A stretch of 64,000 nucleotides of DNA from Flaviflexus massiliensis (GTDB lineage Bacteria > Actinomycetota > Actinomycetes > Actinomycetales > Actinomycetaceae), in NCBI RefSeq assembly GCF_001375495.1, contig NZ_LN831057.1:434001-498000 (forward strand), in the 5' to 3' direction. Below, piece after piece: positions 17,554 to 25,810 of this stretch. The position numbers were made by a program, and so were the translations under genes. The notes below the pieces were generated by a model. The model made no database searches, had not been told where the DNA came from, and was given only the letters and a program-made list of their open reading frames with translations. How positions within the stretch are numbered: position 1 is the stretch's first letter; the number at the start of each line of letters is the position of its first letter.

Positions 17554-19959
17554 ATGAAGGGCATTGTTCAAAGTATTACGAAGATTTTTGACGGAAAGAG
17601 CCTGGAACTCATCGTTCCCGTTTATCAGCGCAACTACGACTGGACACAGAAGCAGTGTGAACGCCTCTTTGATGACCTTGTGGATGTGGTGCGGTCGGAA
17701 CGAGAGAAGCACTTCTTCGGCGCGATAGTTGGCCATGCTGAGACCTCATGGAATTGGATTGTGATCGATGGCCAGCAGCGCTTGACAACTGTCAGTTTGC
17801 TCATGCTTGCATTGGTTCATGCCCTCGAGGATGGTGACATCGAGAGTGTAGATCCCACCCTGGGCAAGAAGATCAACGGCGACTTTATTGTGTCGGGAGA
17901 TGATGATCTTCAGGTGAAATTCAAGCTCAAGCCCGTCAAGAATGATCTCGATGCTTACCAGCGCGTTTTCGAGCAGTCGGAAGAGCTTCGTGAATCATCG
18001 AATGTGACTGGGAATTACCGGTATTTCCGTGAGCGTCTCAGGTCCAGTGATCTCACGGCCGACCGTGTGTGGGAGGCAATTTGCGGCCTCGAAGTGATGC
18101 ATTTGAACCTTGAGAAGCATGATGATCCGCAGCGCATCTTCGAGTCTCTGAACTCGACAGGTCTCGACCTGACGGAAGCCGACAAGATCCGAAACTTGGT
18201 CCTCATGGGCTTGGATTCCAAGAAGCAACAGCACCTCTATGACAAGCGCTGGAACCCCATGGAGATCAATGTCGATTACAAGACTTCCTGGTTTATTCGC
18301 TGGTATCTCGTCTCCAAGACGGGCCGAACACCTCGCGAGTCTGAGGTCTATGAGGACTTTAAGGCATACCTATTGTCGGCGTCAGACGTTGAGGCGGTTG
18401 TCGACGACATGCACATGTTCTCCAAGCTGTGTCGCGAGCTGCACTCAGCAGCGACTGGTATGCCAACAGTCGACAAGCGGCTTGCGCGCTTCTCGCTGAT
18501 CTTCTCTGACGTCACGCTTCCGTTCCTTATGCCTGTGTATCGAGATGTCCTCGATGGTAAGACCACCGAGAGCGACTTTGAACGAGTCATTCACCTCGTT
18601 GAGTCCTATATCGTTCGCCGGGTTATGGCGGAAATTCCGACAAATTCGTTGAACAAGATATTTGCCACGATGTACAACGAGTTGATCAAATTGCGGCAGG
18701 GTAAAGAGGAGTACACCGATATCCTCACCTACCTGTTACGCCGACGCGATGGCGGTAGCGGTCGCTTCCCCAGCAACTCTGAGTTTCTCGAAGGAATGCG
18801 GACGCGAAACGTGTACAAGATGAGGCGAGAGAGCCGACAGTTCCTCTTCGAGTCACTTGAGAATCTCTCTTCAAAGGACAGTCGAGAAATTGCGAACAAG
18901 CTGGCATCGGGGGAGCTCAGTATTGAACACGTTATGCCACAAACCTTGTCTGAGGCATGGAAGAAGGAACTCGGGGAAGACTACGAGGAGATCCACGAGA
19001 CGTGGCTCAATCGCCTGGGTAATCTCACCATCACCGGGTACAACTCGGAGTACTCGAATCTGCCGTTTGCTGAGAAGGTCTCTCGACTCAATGGATTCTC
19101 GTCAGCGTCCTACCGTCTCAATCAGATGATTGTGGCCAAGGAAACCTGGGGCCGCGCCGAAATTGAGGAACGTACGGATGCGCTCGCTAAGGACGCGTTG
19201 ACACTGTGGCCCATGGCAGAGACCGACTTTGTGGCGCCACCTGTCATCTTGCCATCTGAGCCCCTCGGTTCTGAAGGTAGCTTTAGATATCGCAAGGTCG
19301 CAGGCGTCTCCCTGTGGGGAAGCAGCAAGACCGTCTCGGTGTGGCCCGATGCAGTCGTCTGGATCCTTCAGACCTTGCTGGAGTCGTATCGGTCAAAGCT
19401 TTTCGCTTTTGCTGAGAATGAGTCACTTCTTCACGTGGGGGAGAAGCCAGAATCCATGTGGGGTCCGAAGCCTGTAACTCCGGGATTGTGGTTCGAGGGA
19501 TCAAACGACACGGACACGAAGATCGACTTCCTTCGCCGAGTCTTTGAGGACCTTGAGCTGGATCCGGAAGAAGTTGTCTTTACGTTGAGGCCAGATTCTG
19601 AAGCGGTGCGACGACAGGAAGAGACGGTAACCGAGCCATTCGAGGAGTTGCTCAAGTTTGTCCCGAAGTTGTGTGAGCTTGAGACTCTTAACGTTGAACA
19701 ACAAGACACAGCCGATATCCGACAAGAGCTCGGTGAACAGATCGAGAAGTGGGCCCCGGGCGGATCGGTGCAAGCTCTGGGTGTACCTCTCGACGAATTC
19801 CTGCAGTCTCATGATCCAGCGAATGCTAGTACGCAGGAAATTCTTGCTGTCCTTGGCGCTATTCGGTCGCTGGGTCGAGGGTATGTCCACAGCCGACTCG
19901 TTGACGGAACGCTATCATCTTGGCTCTCTGCCTTGGAAGGGCGAAAAGAGGAAGCCTGA
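17554..19959 (+). CDS. Fused GmrSD-type nuclease (DUF262 and DUF1524)
   Basis: GmrSD enzymes are type IV restriction systems that cut modified phage DNA. The 801-residue protein has the DUF262/GmrS NTPase-like module with PVYQRNYDW and WIVIDGQQRLTTVS (residues 72-76), plus FESLNSTGLDLTEADKIRN. The DUF1524/GmrD HNH nuclease follows, with LSIEHVMPQTLSEAW (His459) and NRLGNLTITGYNSEYSNLPF. Beyond about residue 560 lies a further region of 240 residues (starting VAPPVILPSEPLGS) that is not part of the GmrSD core and may read the target. It follows the helicase gene by 34 bases on the same strand. Confidence 0.9.
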   Translation: MKGIVQSITKIFDGKSLELIVPVYQRNYDWTQKQCERLFDDLVDVVRSEREKHFFGAIVGHAETSWNWIVIDGQQRLTTVSLLMLALVHALEDGDIESVDPTLGKKINGDFIVSGDDDLQVKFKLKPVKNDLDAYQRVFEQSEELRESSNVTGNYRYFRERLRSSDLTADRVWEAICGLEVMHLNLEKHDDPQRIFESLNSTGLDLTEADKIRNLVLMGLDSKKQQHLYDKRWNPMEINVDYKTSWFIRWYLVSKTGRTPRESEVYEDFKAYLLSASDVEAVVDDMHMFSKLCRELHSAATGMPTVDKRLARFSLIFSDVTLPFLMPVYRDVLDGKTTESDFERVIHLVESYIVRRVMAEIPTNSLNKIFATMYNELIKLRQGKEEYTDILTYLLRRRDGGSGRFPSNSEFLEGMRTRNVYKMRRESRQFLFESLENLSSKDSREIANKLASGELSIEHVMPQTLSEAWKKELGEDYEEIHETWLNRLGNLTITGYNSEYSNLPFAEKVSRLNGFSSASYRLNQMIVAKETWGRAEIEERTDALAKDALTLWPMAETDFVAPPVILPSEPLGSEGSFRYRKVAGVSLWGSSKTVSVWPDAVVWILQTLLESYRSKLFAFAENESLLHVGEKPESMWGPKPVTPGLWFEGSNDTDTKIDFLRRVFEDLELDPEEVVFTLRPDSEAVRRQEETVTEPFEELLKFVPKLCELETLNVEQQDTADIRQELGEQIEKWAPGGSVQALGVPLDEFLQSHDPANASTQEILAVLGAIRSLGRGYVHSRLVDGTLSSWLSALEGRKEEA

Positions 19960-19963
19960 TCAC

Positions 19964-19989
19964 GTGGGAGGCTCGGGTGAGCCTCCCAC
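19964..19989 (+). terminator. Terminator hairpin of the helicase-GmrSD operon
   Basis: GTGGGAGGCTC (19964-19974) pairs with GAGCCTCCCAC (19979-19989) around a GGGT loop, starting 4 bases after the stop codon. No long T run follows. Confidence 0.8.
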
Positions 19990-20110
19990 TCTCATAACTC
20001 TCTAGTTGCTCAACGCCTTGTCGATGATCAGCCATGAACTCAAAAGAGAACCTGACCGATCTCATTCATCACGCCGATCATGATCCCAGCACATGCCCAA
20101 TGTCGACAGT

Positions 20111-20420
20111 GAGCTACTAGCTGACTCGGAATTCCTTCCTCGACCTGGAGCGTTGGTGATTCCTATGACAATGCTTGAGCTGAGACGGTCAATGGTCTGC
20201 ACAAGACTCAGTTAATCGAATTCCAGTCGTGGAGATCATGCACAGTGGCCCGCTGGGCAGCACTGCGCTGAGTCCACGGCAGCACTTGCCTTTACTCGGC
20301 ACTCGGCTACACCACCCCAGAAGAGATCACCAGTAACAATCGACACCGGGCCAGTCATCTGACCCCATATAAGAACCGGAACAAAACCCAGTACGCTTCA
20401 CTTCACTTCGAGCTAGTCGG
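20111..20420 (+). pseudogene. IS3-family transposase (OrfB) remnant
   Basis: Translation in shifting frames gives the C-terminal end of an IS3-type integrase: ELLADS, then, after a frameshift, GIPSSTWSVGDSYDNA. A TGA stop follows, then AETVNGLHKTQLIEFQSWR, and after another in-frame TGA, LYSALGYTTPEEI. VGDSYDNA and the Y-S-A-L-G-Y-x-T-P motif are hallmarks of the family. No intact frame or inverted repeats are seen. It overlaps the end of the aldolase gene and marks the border between the defence cluster and the inositol cluster. Bases 19990-20110 hold nothing supported. Confidence 0.75.
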
Positions 20421-20422
20421 GC

Positions 20423-21286
20423 CTACTTCTTGATGACGTTCTCGTAGAGAACATTGACGAGTACGTCGAGGTTCTCCTCCACGGCCTTGGAGGCGGGGAC
20501 GGTCAGGTCGGAGAAGATGAAGGTCTCGGGGTTTTCTTCCAAGAAGGTTTGGACGGCCTCGAAGGACTGCTTGTCCGCGTACGTGTAGTAGTTGATCTTC
20601 CGAACACCGCGGTTGATGCATTCGCGGTATTCGGCCCCCGACAGACCTGATGCTCCGTGCATGACAATCGGCACACCGGTGCGCTCACGCAGCGTTTCGA
20701 TGAGATCGAAGTTGAGCTTGGGCTCGGCCTTGTAGAGGCCGTGAACGGTACCGAAGGAGCAGGCCAGTGCCGTGACCCCGGAGTCCCGAACAAAGGACTC
20801 CGCCAGGTCCGGATCCGTGTAGAGGGTTTCGTTGCTCTCTCCGGAACCGACCTGCGAGCCGTCCTCACGGCCGGGCATGACACCCAGCTCGGCCTCCACA
20901 CCGTAGCCGTATTCGTTGGCGAGCTCGACAACCTTCTTTGTGACGGCGAGGTTCTCTTCGTAGGGCAGGCGGGAGGCGTCGATCATGGCGGAGTTGAAGC
21001 CAACATCGAATCCGCGCTTCACGTATTCGAACGATTCGCCGTGGTCGACGTGAACGACGAGAGGAGCGGTGGAACGCTTGGCGAGGGCGACCATGACGGG
21101 GCCGATGTCCTCGATCTTGTTGATCGGCTCGTGCACCTCGGCATGCTGCAGAATCATCGGGATGTTGTACTTCTCCGCGACCCGGATCGTTGCCAACAGC
21201 ATTTCGAGCGTCGGGGTGTTGATGGCGGCGATGCCAACGTTATTCTTCTCCGCGTATTCCAAAGCCTCGTGAAGACTGATGAGCAT
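20423..21286 (-). CDS. Class II fructose-bisphosphate aldolase family, likely IolJ role
   Basis: Class II zinc aldolases split phosphorylated ketoses. The 287-residue protein begins LISLHEALEYAEKNNVGIAA, and shows the zinc ligands in PLVVHVDHGESFEYVKRG, then YGVEAELGVMPGREDGSQVG and the phosphate loop PIVMHGASGLSGAEY. Downstream of an iol operon and with no other candidate aldolase nearby, it most likely cleaves 5-dehydro-2-deoxygluconate 6-phosphate (IolJ) into DHAP and malonate semialdehyde. A GatY/KbaY-type ketose-bisphosphate specificity cannot be ruled out. It has its own upstream region, separated from iolE by a strong terminator. Confidence 0.85.
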   Translation of the reverse strand: MLISLHEALEYAEKNNVGIAAINTPTLEMLLATIRVAEKYNIPMILQHAEVHEPINKIEDIGPVMVALAKRSTAPLVVHVDHGESFEYVKRGFDVGFNSAMIDASRLPYEENLAVTKKVVELANEYGYGVEAELGVMPGREDGSQVGSGESNETLYTDPDLAESFVRDSGVTALACSFGTVHGLYKAEPKLNFDLIETLRERTGVPIVMHGASGLSGAEYRECINRGVRKINYYTYADKQSFEAVQTFLEENPETFIFSDLTVPASKAVEENLDVLVNVLYENVIKK

Positions 21287-21500
21287 GTCTATTCCTCTGC
21301 GTTGAGTGGGGCAGGTGCTGTAAAACCTGACTTTATTTCAATATTTGGGTGAAAAACTCTCCTTTCAACCAATAAATGGTGGGAAAAAGAGTGCCCGCTC
21401 TTGATAATACTCGCCTTGGGTGTGATTTGAAATGCAGTGAGGGAATGAAATGTCGCCCACTGTTCGTGGGCGACATTTCAATACTAAGAACCGGTATCGG
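21287..21500 (-). promoter_or_regulatory. Aldolase promoter region and iolE terminator
   Basis: The gap holds the promoter of the aldolase gene and, at 21446-21480, a perfect 15-bp hairpin (TGAAATGTCGCCCAC with GTGGGCGACATTTCA, loop 5 bases). Read on the minus strand it ends the tal-iolG-iolE transcript 20 bases after the iolE stop. The AT-rich part nearer the aldolase start (about 21320-21400) is the likely promoter; no box is certain. Confidence 0.6.
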
Positions 21501-22364
21501 CTACGCAGCGAGCAACTTCAGTGCCTCGAAGGACTGGCGAGCGTTCTCAATGGGACCCGCACCTTCTGCTGGTTCGCGATCGAGCATGATGTCCTGTTCG
21601 AGAACGTAGTAGCCATCAAACCCCGCATCCGACAGCGTCTTGACGATCGTGGCGAAGTCGATGTCGCCCTGGCCGATGGGGGCGAACATGCCGGCCTTGA
21701 TGCCATCGCCCCACACGAGTTCGCCGGTGAGTAGCCTGTCGGTCATGTCCTTGTGGATGTCCTTGGCATGGACGATGGCGACGCGGTCCGCGTACTTTTT
21801 GGTGAGGGCAACGACGTCGGCACCCCCGCAGGCGACGTGGCCGGTGTCGAGGCAGAGTGCAACGGTCGAGTTGTCGAGCACGCGCTCAACCTCGTCAACG
21901 TTTTGGACCATGGTGCCCCAGTGAGGGTGGATGCTGGCGGTGATGCCACGATCGGCGCACGCCTGGGAGATGCGATCGAGATTCGTGAAAAGTGTGGACC
22001 ACCCCTCCTCGTCAAGAACAGGGCGATTATCGTAACCATCCCGGCCCGAGTCCGCGGCAAGCACGAGGTTCGAACCCCCGGCAGCTTCGAATGCGGCGAG
22101 CTCCTGCTCGACGAGAGGAATTGGATCGAAGTCCGGGTCGTGCATGATCGCCAAGAAGAACGAGCCAACCGGTTCAAGGCAGTATGTACTGACGGCTTCG
22201 GCTCGGGCCGTTGCTTCAATTGGTAGCCAGCCCTGCGGGCCAAACTCGGTGGCCGAAAGACCAATCTTCTTCATTTCGGTGAGGACCCGTTCGGGGGACA
22301 TTTGGTAGCCCCAGTTGGGTACTTCGCATACGCCCCAGGAAATGGGTGCGCCAGCAATCTTCAT
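21501..22364 (-). CDS. iolE: TIM-barrel inosose dehydratase/isomerase (IolE/IolI/IolH family)
   Basis: Enzymes of this xylose-isomerase-like family dehydrate 2-keto-myo-inositol (IolE) or isomerise inososes (IolI, IolH). The 287-residue protein begins MKIAGAPISWGVCEVPNWG and has the metal-binding strands ASIHPHWGTMV, ALCLDTGHVACGGAD and VAIVHAKDIHKDM, closing with YVLEQDIMLDREP. ATG 22364 follows AAGGAC. It is third in tal-iolG-iolE. The dehydratase is the step otherwise missing from the pathway, so IolE is the most economical assignment, but an isomerase role cannot be excluded from sequence. Confidence 0.75.
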   Translation of the reverse strand: MKIAGAPISWGVCEVPNWGYQMSPERVLTEMKKIGLSATEFGPQGWLPIEATARAEAVSTYCLEPVGSFFLAIMHDPDFDPIPLVEQELAAFEAAGGSNLVLAADSGRDGYDNRPVLDEEGWSTLFTNLDRISQACADRGITASIHPHWGTMVQNVDEVERVLDNSTVALCLDTGHVACGGADVVALTKKYADRVAIVHAKDIHKDMTDRLLTGELVWGDGIKAGMFAPIGQGDIDFATIVKTLSDAGFDGYYVLEQDIMLDREPAEGAGPIENARQSFEALKLLAA

Positions 22365-22447
22365 GGTGTGACGTCCTTGTCTGTTGTGCAGTGGGTGACT
22401 GTGCAGTCGTGGTTTTGAAATTGCGCCTGGTTCAAAGCGTCCACCGG

Positions 22448-22460
22448 AGGTCAATGACCT
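22448..22460. promoter_or_regulatory. Palindrome between iolG and iolE
   Basis: AGGTCA-A-TGACCT (22448-22460) is a perfect 6-1-6 palindrome in the 162-base gap between iolG and iolE. It could be a regulator site for an internal promoter or a small RNA hairpin. No second copy was noticed in the window. Confidence 0.3.
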
Positions 22461-22526
22461 GTCGTGGTTGCTTCGATCGTGGCGAGTATTGGGGTGCTGT
22501 GCTTCTGTCTGCCCAGCAGGTCTTTC

Positions 22527-23510
22527 TTAGAGCCGGACGATGATTCCGGTCCGTGCGGACCTATCGGCGGCTTCTGCGATTTCGAGGGCCTTCTTCCCAT
22601 CATCGATTGAGGGCGAGGGATTGCGGCCTTCGGTGATGGCGGAGATGAACTCGTTGAGTTCTGCCGTGTATGCAGCCTCGTAGCGGGTGAGGAAGAAGTC
22701 GAGGTAGGGCTCCCGCGCATCCGTATATTCGCTGCCCGAGACCGTCACGGTCGTGGGGCGAATATTGTCGGCATTGAGGGTGGCTCTGTCGCCGAAGACT
22801 TCGAGCCGCTGATCGTAGCCGGCCGCGCAGTGGCGCGAGTTCGTGATCGTGGCGGTGGCACCCTCGGCGTTCGTCAAAGTAATGATCGCACCATCAAAAT
22901 CGCCGGTGTCTTTAAGTGCTGGATCGAGGTTTTGGCCAATGGCGACGACGGAGGTGATGTCACCAAGGAAGAACCGTGCCACATCGAAGTCGTGGATTGT
23001 CATGTCCTTGAAGATTCCGCCCGAGGTCGCAATGTATTCGGCCGGGGGAGCGGCCGGGTCGCGGGAAATGATCGTGACCTGCTCGACCTTGCCGACCGTG
23101 CCGTCCGTCGCCAGGGCGTGGAGCTTCGCAAATGATGGATCGAACCGCCTGTTGAAGCCCATCATGACACGAGCATGAAGACCCTCGAGGTCCCGCTCCA
23201 GCTGTTCAACGGTTGCGATGTCCATGGCCACCGGCTTCTCGCACAGAACAGGCTTGCCTGCCCTGGCTGCAGCCAGGATCTGCTCGGCGTGGAAGGGGGT
23301 GGGGGAGCAGATGATGATCGCTTCGACCTCGGTGTCGTTGATCAAGTCGTCCGCGGATGCGGTCCACCGTGCTCCGTAACTGTCTGCCAGTGTCCGACCT
23401 GCCTCCTCGATTGGATCTGAGATCACGGTGAGGGTAGCGAGTGGGTGTGCTGCGACGGAACGAGCATGGACGCGGGCAATACGGCCGGCTCCGATGATGC
23501 CAATCTTCAT
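22527..23510 (-). CDS. iolG: Inositol 2-dehydrogenase, Gfo/Idh/MocA family
   Basis: IolG oxidises myo-inositol to 2-keto-myo-inositol with NAD. The 327-residue protein starts MKIGIIGAGRIARVHARSVA (Rossmann GxGxxA loop) and carries the conserved PVLCEKPVAMD with the catalytic-site Lys, GFNRRFDPSFAKL, and IFKDMTIHDFDVARFFLG with the His/Asp pair. The C-terminal alpha/beta domain ends DGKKALEIAEAADRSARTG. ATG 23510 matches the family start; it has only a weak ribosome binding site. It is second in tal-iolG-iolE, 61 bases after the transaldolase gene. Confidence 0.88.
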   Translation of the reverse strand: MKIGIIGAGRIARVHARSVAAHPLATLTVISDPIEEAGRTLADSYGARWTASADDLINDTEVEAIIICSPTPFHAEQILAAARAGKPVLCEKPVAMDIATVEQLERDLEGLHARVMMGFNRRFDPSFAKLHALATDGTVGKVEQVTIISRDPAAPPAEYIATSGGIFKDMTIHDFDVARFFLGDITSVVAIGQNLDPALKDTGDFDGAIITLTNAEGATATITNSRHCAAGYDQRLEVFGDRATLNADNIRPTTVTVSGSEYTDAREPYLDFFLTRYEAAYTAELNEFISAITEGRNPSPSIDDGKKALEIAEAADRSARTGIIVRL

Positions 23511-23537
23511 AGTGTGTCGATTCTGTTGTGTGGGAAT

Positions 23538-23562
23538 GGGGGCGCGAGGTGACCGCGCCCCC
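23538..23562 (-). terminator. Intercistronic hairpin between transaldolase and iolG
   Basis: GGGGGCGCG (23538-23546) pairs with CGCGCCCCC (23554-23562) around a 7-base loop, between the stop of the transaldolase gene and the iolG start. No T run follows on the minus strand. It may act as a partial terminator or a processing and stability element that sets the ratio of the upstream gene to iolG-iolE. Confidence 0.5.
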
Positions 23563-23571
23563 ACGAGTTGA

Positions 23572-24648
23572 TCAGGGTGCGGTCAGGATGATGTCACGAA
23601 CGAGGACATCAAGGTCGTTGTCGGACTCGAGGAAGCCGCGTAGCGTGCGTGCCGATGGGCCGAAGCTCGCAAACTCGTCGATGCTGAGCCCGTCTTCGTC
23701 GTAGGCACGATTGAAGTCCGGGATCCTGCGCAGCTGCTCAATGTAGTGCGGGTCGACCGGGCGGCTCATGCGCTCTTCCACCACGTAATCGGAATCGTTC
23801 ACGAGCTTCTGCCACTTGAACGGGGGCGAGATCACCATGTCGGCACCCTGGAATTCCGCCCACTGGTAGGGGTTGCGGAATGCGGCAACGAGCAGACGCG
23901 AGGTGAAACCGCGCTCCTGGAAGATCTCGTACGCCTTCTTGGTGGCGGCAATGCCGGCCCATTCGAGCGCCGAGTAGTCGAGGAACAGCTGGTCGCGGGC
24001 CACCACGTACTTGAGCCAATCATCGAGGCGACCAACCATGATCGTGACAACGGGACCCATGGTCGAAACATCGTGACCGGCGGCCTTACGAGCATCGAGT
24101 CCACGCTCAATGGCGGTTGCTGCGGCGACGGCCTGCGGCACGGAAAACGACACGGTGACGTTGATGGAAATGCCCCGCTTGGTGGCCTCTTCAATGGCTT
24201 CAATGCCGGTCTTGGTGGCGGGGATCTTGACGACAATATTGTCGGCGAGATTGTGGAATTCTTCGGCCTGAGCAACCAGAGCCTCCGCGCTGCGGTGGAG
24301 ACGGGGGTCGGTCTGGACGGACAGTCGGCCGTTTCTGCCATTGCTCTCGCGGAAGGCGGGTTCAAGGAGCTTCGCTGCCTCAACCGACATGTCCTTCACG
24401 GCCTGCCAGCCAATGGCGGACTCGTCCCAGTTCGGGTTGTTCTCAGCGATTGTGCGAATCCTGTCACCCCACACATCACGGTGCTTGTTGAGCGTGGTGT
24501 AGGCGATCTGGGGATTGCAGGTGGCCCCAACAGCGCCAAAAGAAATGGACTGAGAGAGTTCATCGAGATCGGACGAGTCGTTCCACAGCACCGTGGGGAA
24601 GGCCTTGGTCGCGTCATTCAGAGGACCGGGTGTCACTTGTGTATTCAT
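23572..24648 (-). CDS. Transaldolase-family protein in the inositol cluster
   Basis: Transaldolases move a dihydroxyacetone unit between sugar phosphates through a lysine Schiff base. The 358-residue protein shows SFGAVGATCNPQIAYTTL, VQTDPRLHRSAEALV, the Schiff-base strand ADNIVVKIPATKTGIEAIEE, INVTVSFSVPQAVAAATAIE and the late phosphate-site segment (ADMVISPPFKWQKLV). It is the first gene before iolG-iolE. No transaldolase step exists in the standard inositol pathway, so the substrate here is uncertain: a pentose-phosphate link, or an inositol-derived phosphate. It differs enough from housekeeping Tal to suggest a specialised role. Confidence 0.85.
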   Translation of the reverse strand: MNTQVTPGPLNDATKAFPTVLWNDSSDLDELSQSISFGAVGATCNPQIAYTTLNKHRDVWGDRIRTIAENNPNWDESAIGWQAVKDMSVEAAKLLEPAFRESNGRNGRLSVQTDPRLHRSAEALVAQAEEFHNLADNIVVKIPATKTGIEAIEEATKRGISINVTVSFSVPQAVAAATAIERGLDARKAAGHDVSTMGPVVTIMVGRLDDWLKYVVARDQLFLDYSALEWAGIAATKKAYEIFQERGFTSRLLVAAFRNPYQWAEFQGADMVISPPFKWQKLVNDSDYVVEERMSRPVDPHYIEQLRRIPDFNRAYDEDGLSIDEFASFGPSARTLRGFLESDNDLDVLVRDIILTAP

Positions 24649-24717
24649 GTCATGCTCCTGGAATGTTCCGCTGTCGTGCCCGTCTTTGGGTCAGCGGCTA
24701 TATCCCACAGATTATTA

Positions 24718-24756
24718 ACATAGAAGACCTATGTCAAATATTTGTATGGACAAATA
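24718..24756. promoter_or_regulatory. Two palindromes in the transaldolase-iolG-iolE promoter
   Basis: ACATAG-N5-CTATGT (24718-24734) and TATTTGT-ATGG-ACAAATA (24739-24756) lie in the AT-rich region 70-108 bases before the transaldolase start. Both are perfect inverted repeats and are good operator candidates for the adjacent GntR regulator. The second shares the ACAAAT half-site with motifs at 30718, 34383 and 35185. Confidence 0.5.
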
Positions 24757-24791
24757 GAAGATAAGGTGTTGTTGGAGGAAAGTGCAGGATG

Positions 24792-24828
24792 CCCACCCCG
24801 CATCTGAACCTTTCTGGTGCGGGGTGGG
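24792..24828. terminator. Terminator of the gntR gene
   Basis: CCCACCCCGCA (24792-24802) pairs with TGCGGGGTGGG (24818-24828), an 11-bp GC-rich stem with a 15-base loop, 24 bases beyond the gntR stop on the minus strand. It separates gntR from the transaldolase promoter. Confidence 0.7.
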
Positions 24829-24851
24829 TATTGCGTTGGGTGTGGTGGTTG

Positions 24852-25610
24852 TCAGTCGGCGACGAGCGGTATGGTCACGTTGTACTGTGATGCGTCGTAG
24901 ATGTGGCGGCCGTATTCGACGACGTCGCCCGCGACGTCGTAGACCGTGCGTTCAATTGTCATGAGTGCCGCCCCGGTTTCGAGCCCGAGGATCTCGGCCT
25001 CCGATTCGGTTGCGATGCGGGCACCGATTGTCTGGACCGCGGTTGCCATCTTGACGTGCCGATCCGCCAAGCACTTGTACAGGCCGTTCTGGGACAGCTC
25101 GGTCAGGGTGGGGGCGACCTTCGAGGGGATTGTGTTGCGCATGATTCCCAGTGGGGAGTCGTTAATCCAGCGGAGTCGCTCAATGGAGACCACTTCGTCC
25201 CCGACCTGACAATTGAGCTGCTTCGACTGGGCTTCGTTTGCCAGCTGCACCTGGTAGGACAGGACCTCGGTGCGAGTTTCGTATCCGGCTTTTTCGAGGT
25301 CCTCATTGAGGCTTGTCAGTCCGATTTGGCGATGAACGTGGGTGGGGGTGACGCGGGTGCCAACGCCCCTTCGGCGGACGAGCAGTCCGCTGTTGACAAG
25401 ATCCTGGAGCGCGCGCCGCGTTGTGGGGCGGGAGACCTCGAGACGGTGAGCGAGGGAAACTTCGTCCTCAATGAGTCTGCCCGGCGCAATGGCGCCGGAC
25501 ATGATGAGCTTTGTTAGAGGCTCTGCAATCTGCTGGTACAGCGGAACGATCGACTGACGGTCGAGCGTGATGTCAGCGATATAGGGGATATCAAGAGAAG
25601 TATCAGTCAT
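24852..25610 (-). CDS. GntR-family regulator with UTRA domain (IolR-like)
   Basis: The 252-residue protein has a winged-helix GntR domain (about residues 20-88: PLYQQIAEPLTKLIMSGAI, EVSLAHRLEVSRPTTRRALQ and the wing LLVRRRGVGTRV). A HutC-type UTRA ligand domain follows (about 95-250), with QVGDEVVSIERLRWIND and GLETGAALMTIERTVYD. It sits between the minus-strand tal-iolG-iolE operon and the divergent iolC operon, so it is the natural candidate to repress both in the absence of an inositol intermediate. Ligand and DNA site are inferred, not shown. Confidence 0.88.
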   Translation of the reverse strand: MTDTSLDIPYIADITLDRQSIVPLYQQIAEPLTKLIMSGAIAPGRLIEDEVSLAHRLEVSRPTTRRALQDLVNSGLLVRRRGVGTRVTPTHVHRQIGLTSLNEDLEKAGYETRTEVLSYQVQLANEAQSKQLNCQVGDEVVSIERLRWINDSPLGIMRNTIPSKVAPTLTELSQNGLYKCLADRHVKMATAVQTIGARIATESEAEILGLETGAALMTIERTVYDVAGDVVEYGRHIYDASQYNVTIPLVAD

Positions 25611-25810
25611 TTTGTCAGCCTTTGCTCAAGTGTATGCATAACAATAGTGCGCATATTTCGCGAATTGTCACACTTCCGGTGAATTGTCGCCGGTATCTCG
25701 CACCAAGTCAAGGTCTTAATGTTCTAACAATCAATTGACTTGGTCTGACAAGATGGGGGATGATGGATCTGTAGTTCCCTCAATGGTGCGGAAATGCGAA
25801 AGGAGTCGCT
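25611..25810. promoter_or_regulatory. Divergent gntR/iolC control region
   Basis: Several ordered signals lie in these 200 bases. GAATTGTC occurs twice (25662-25669, 25681-25688). ACCAAGTCAA (25702-25711) and TTGACTTGGT (25735-25744) form a perfect 10-bp inverted repeat with a 23-base spacer. Inside the spacer is AATGTTCTAACAAT (25718-25731), itself near-palindromic and related to the motif in front of iolA. TTGACT 25735-25740 may be the iolC -35 box; no good -10 is obvious. The arrangement fits repressor looping or paired operators. Confidence 0.5.
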
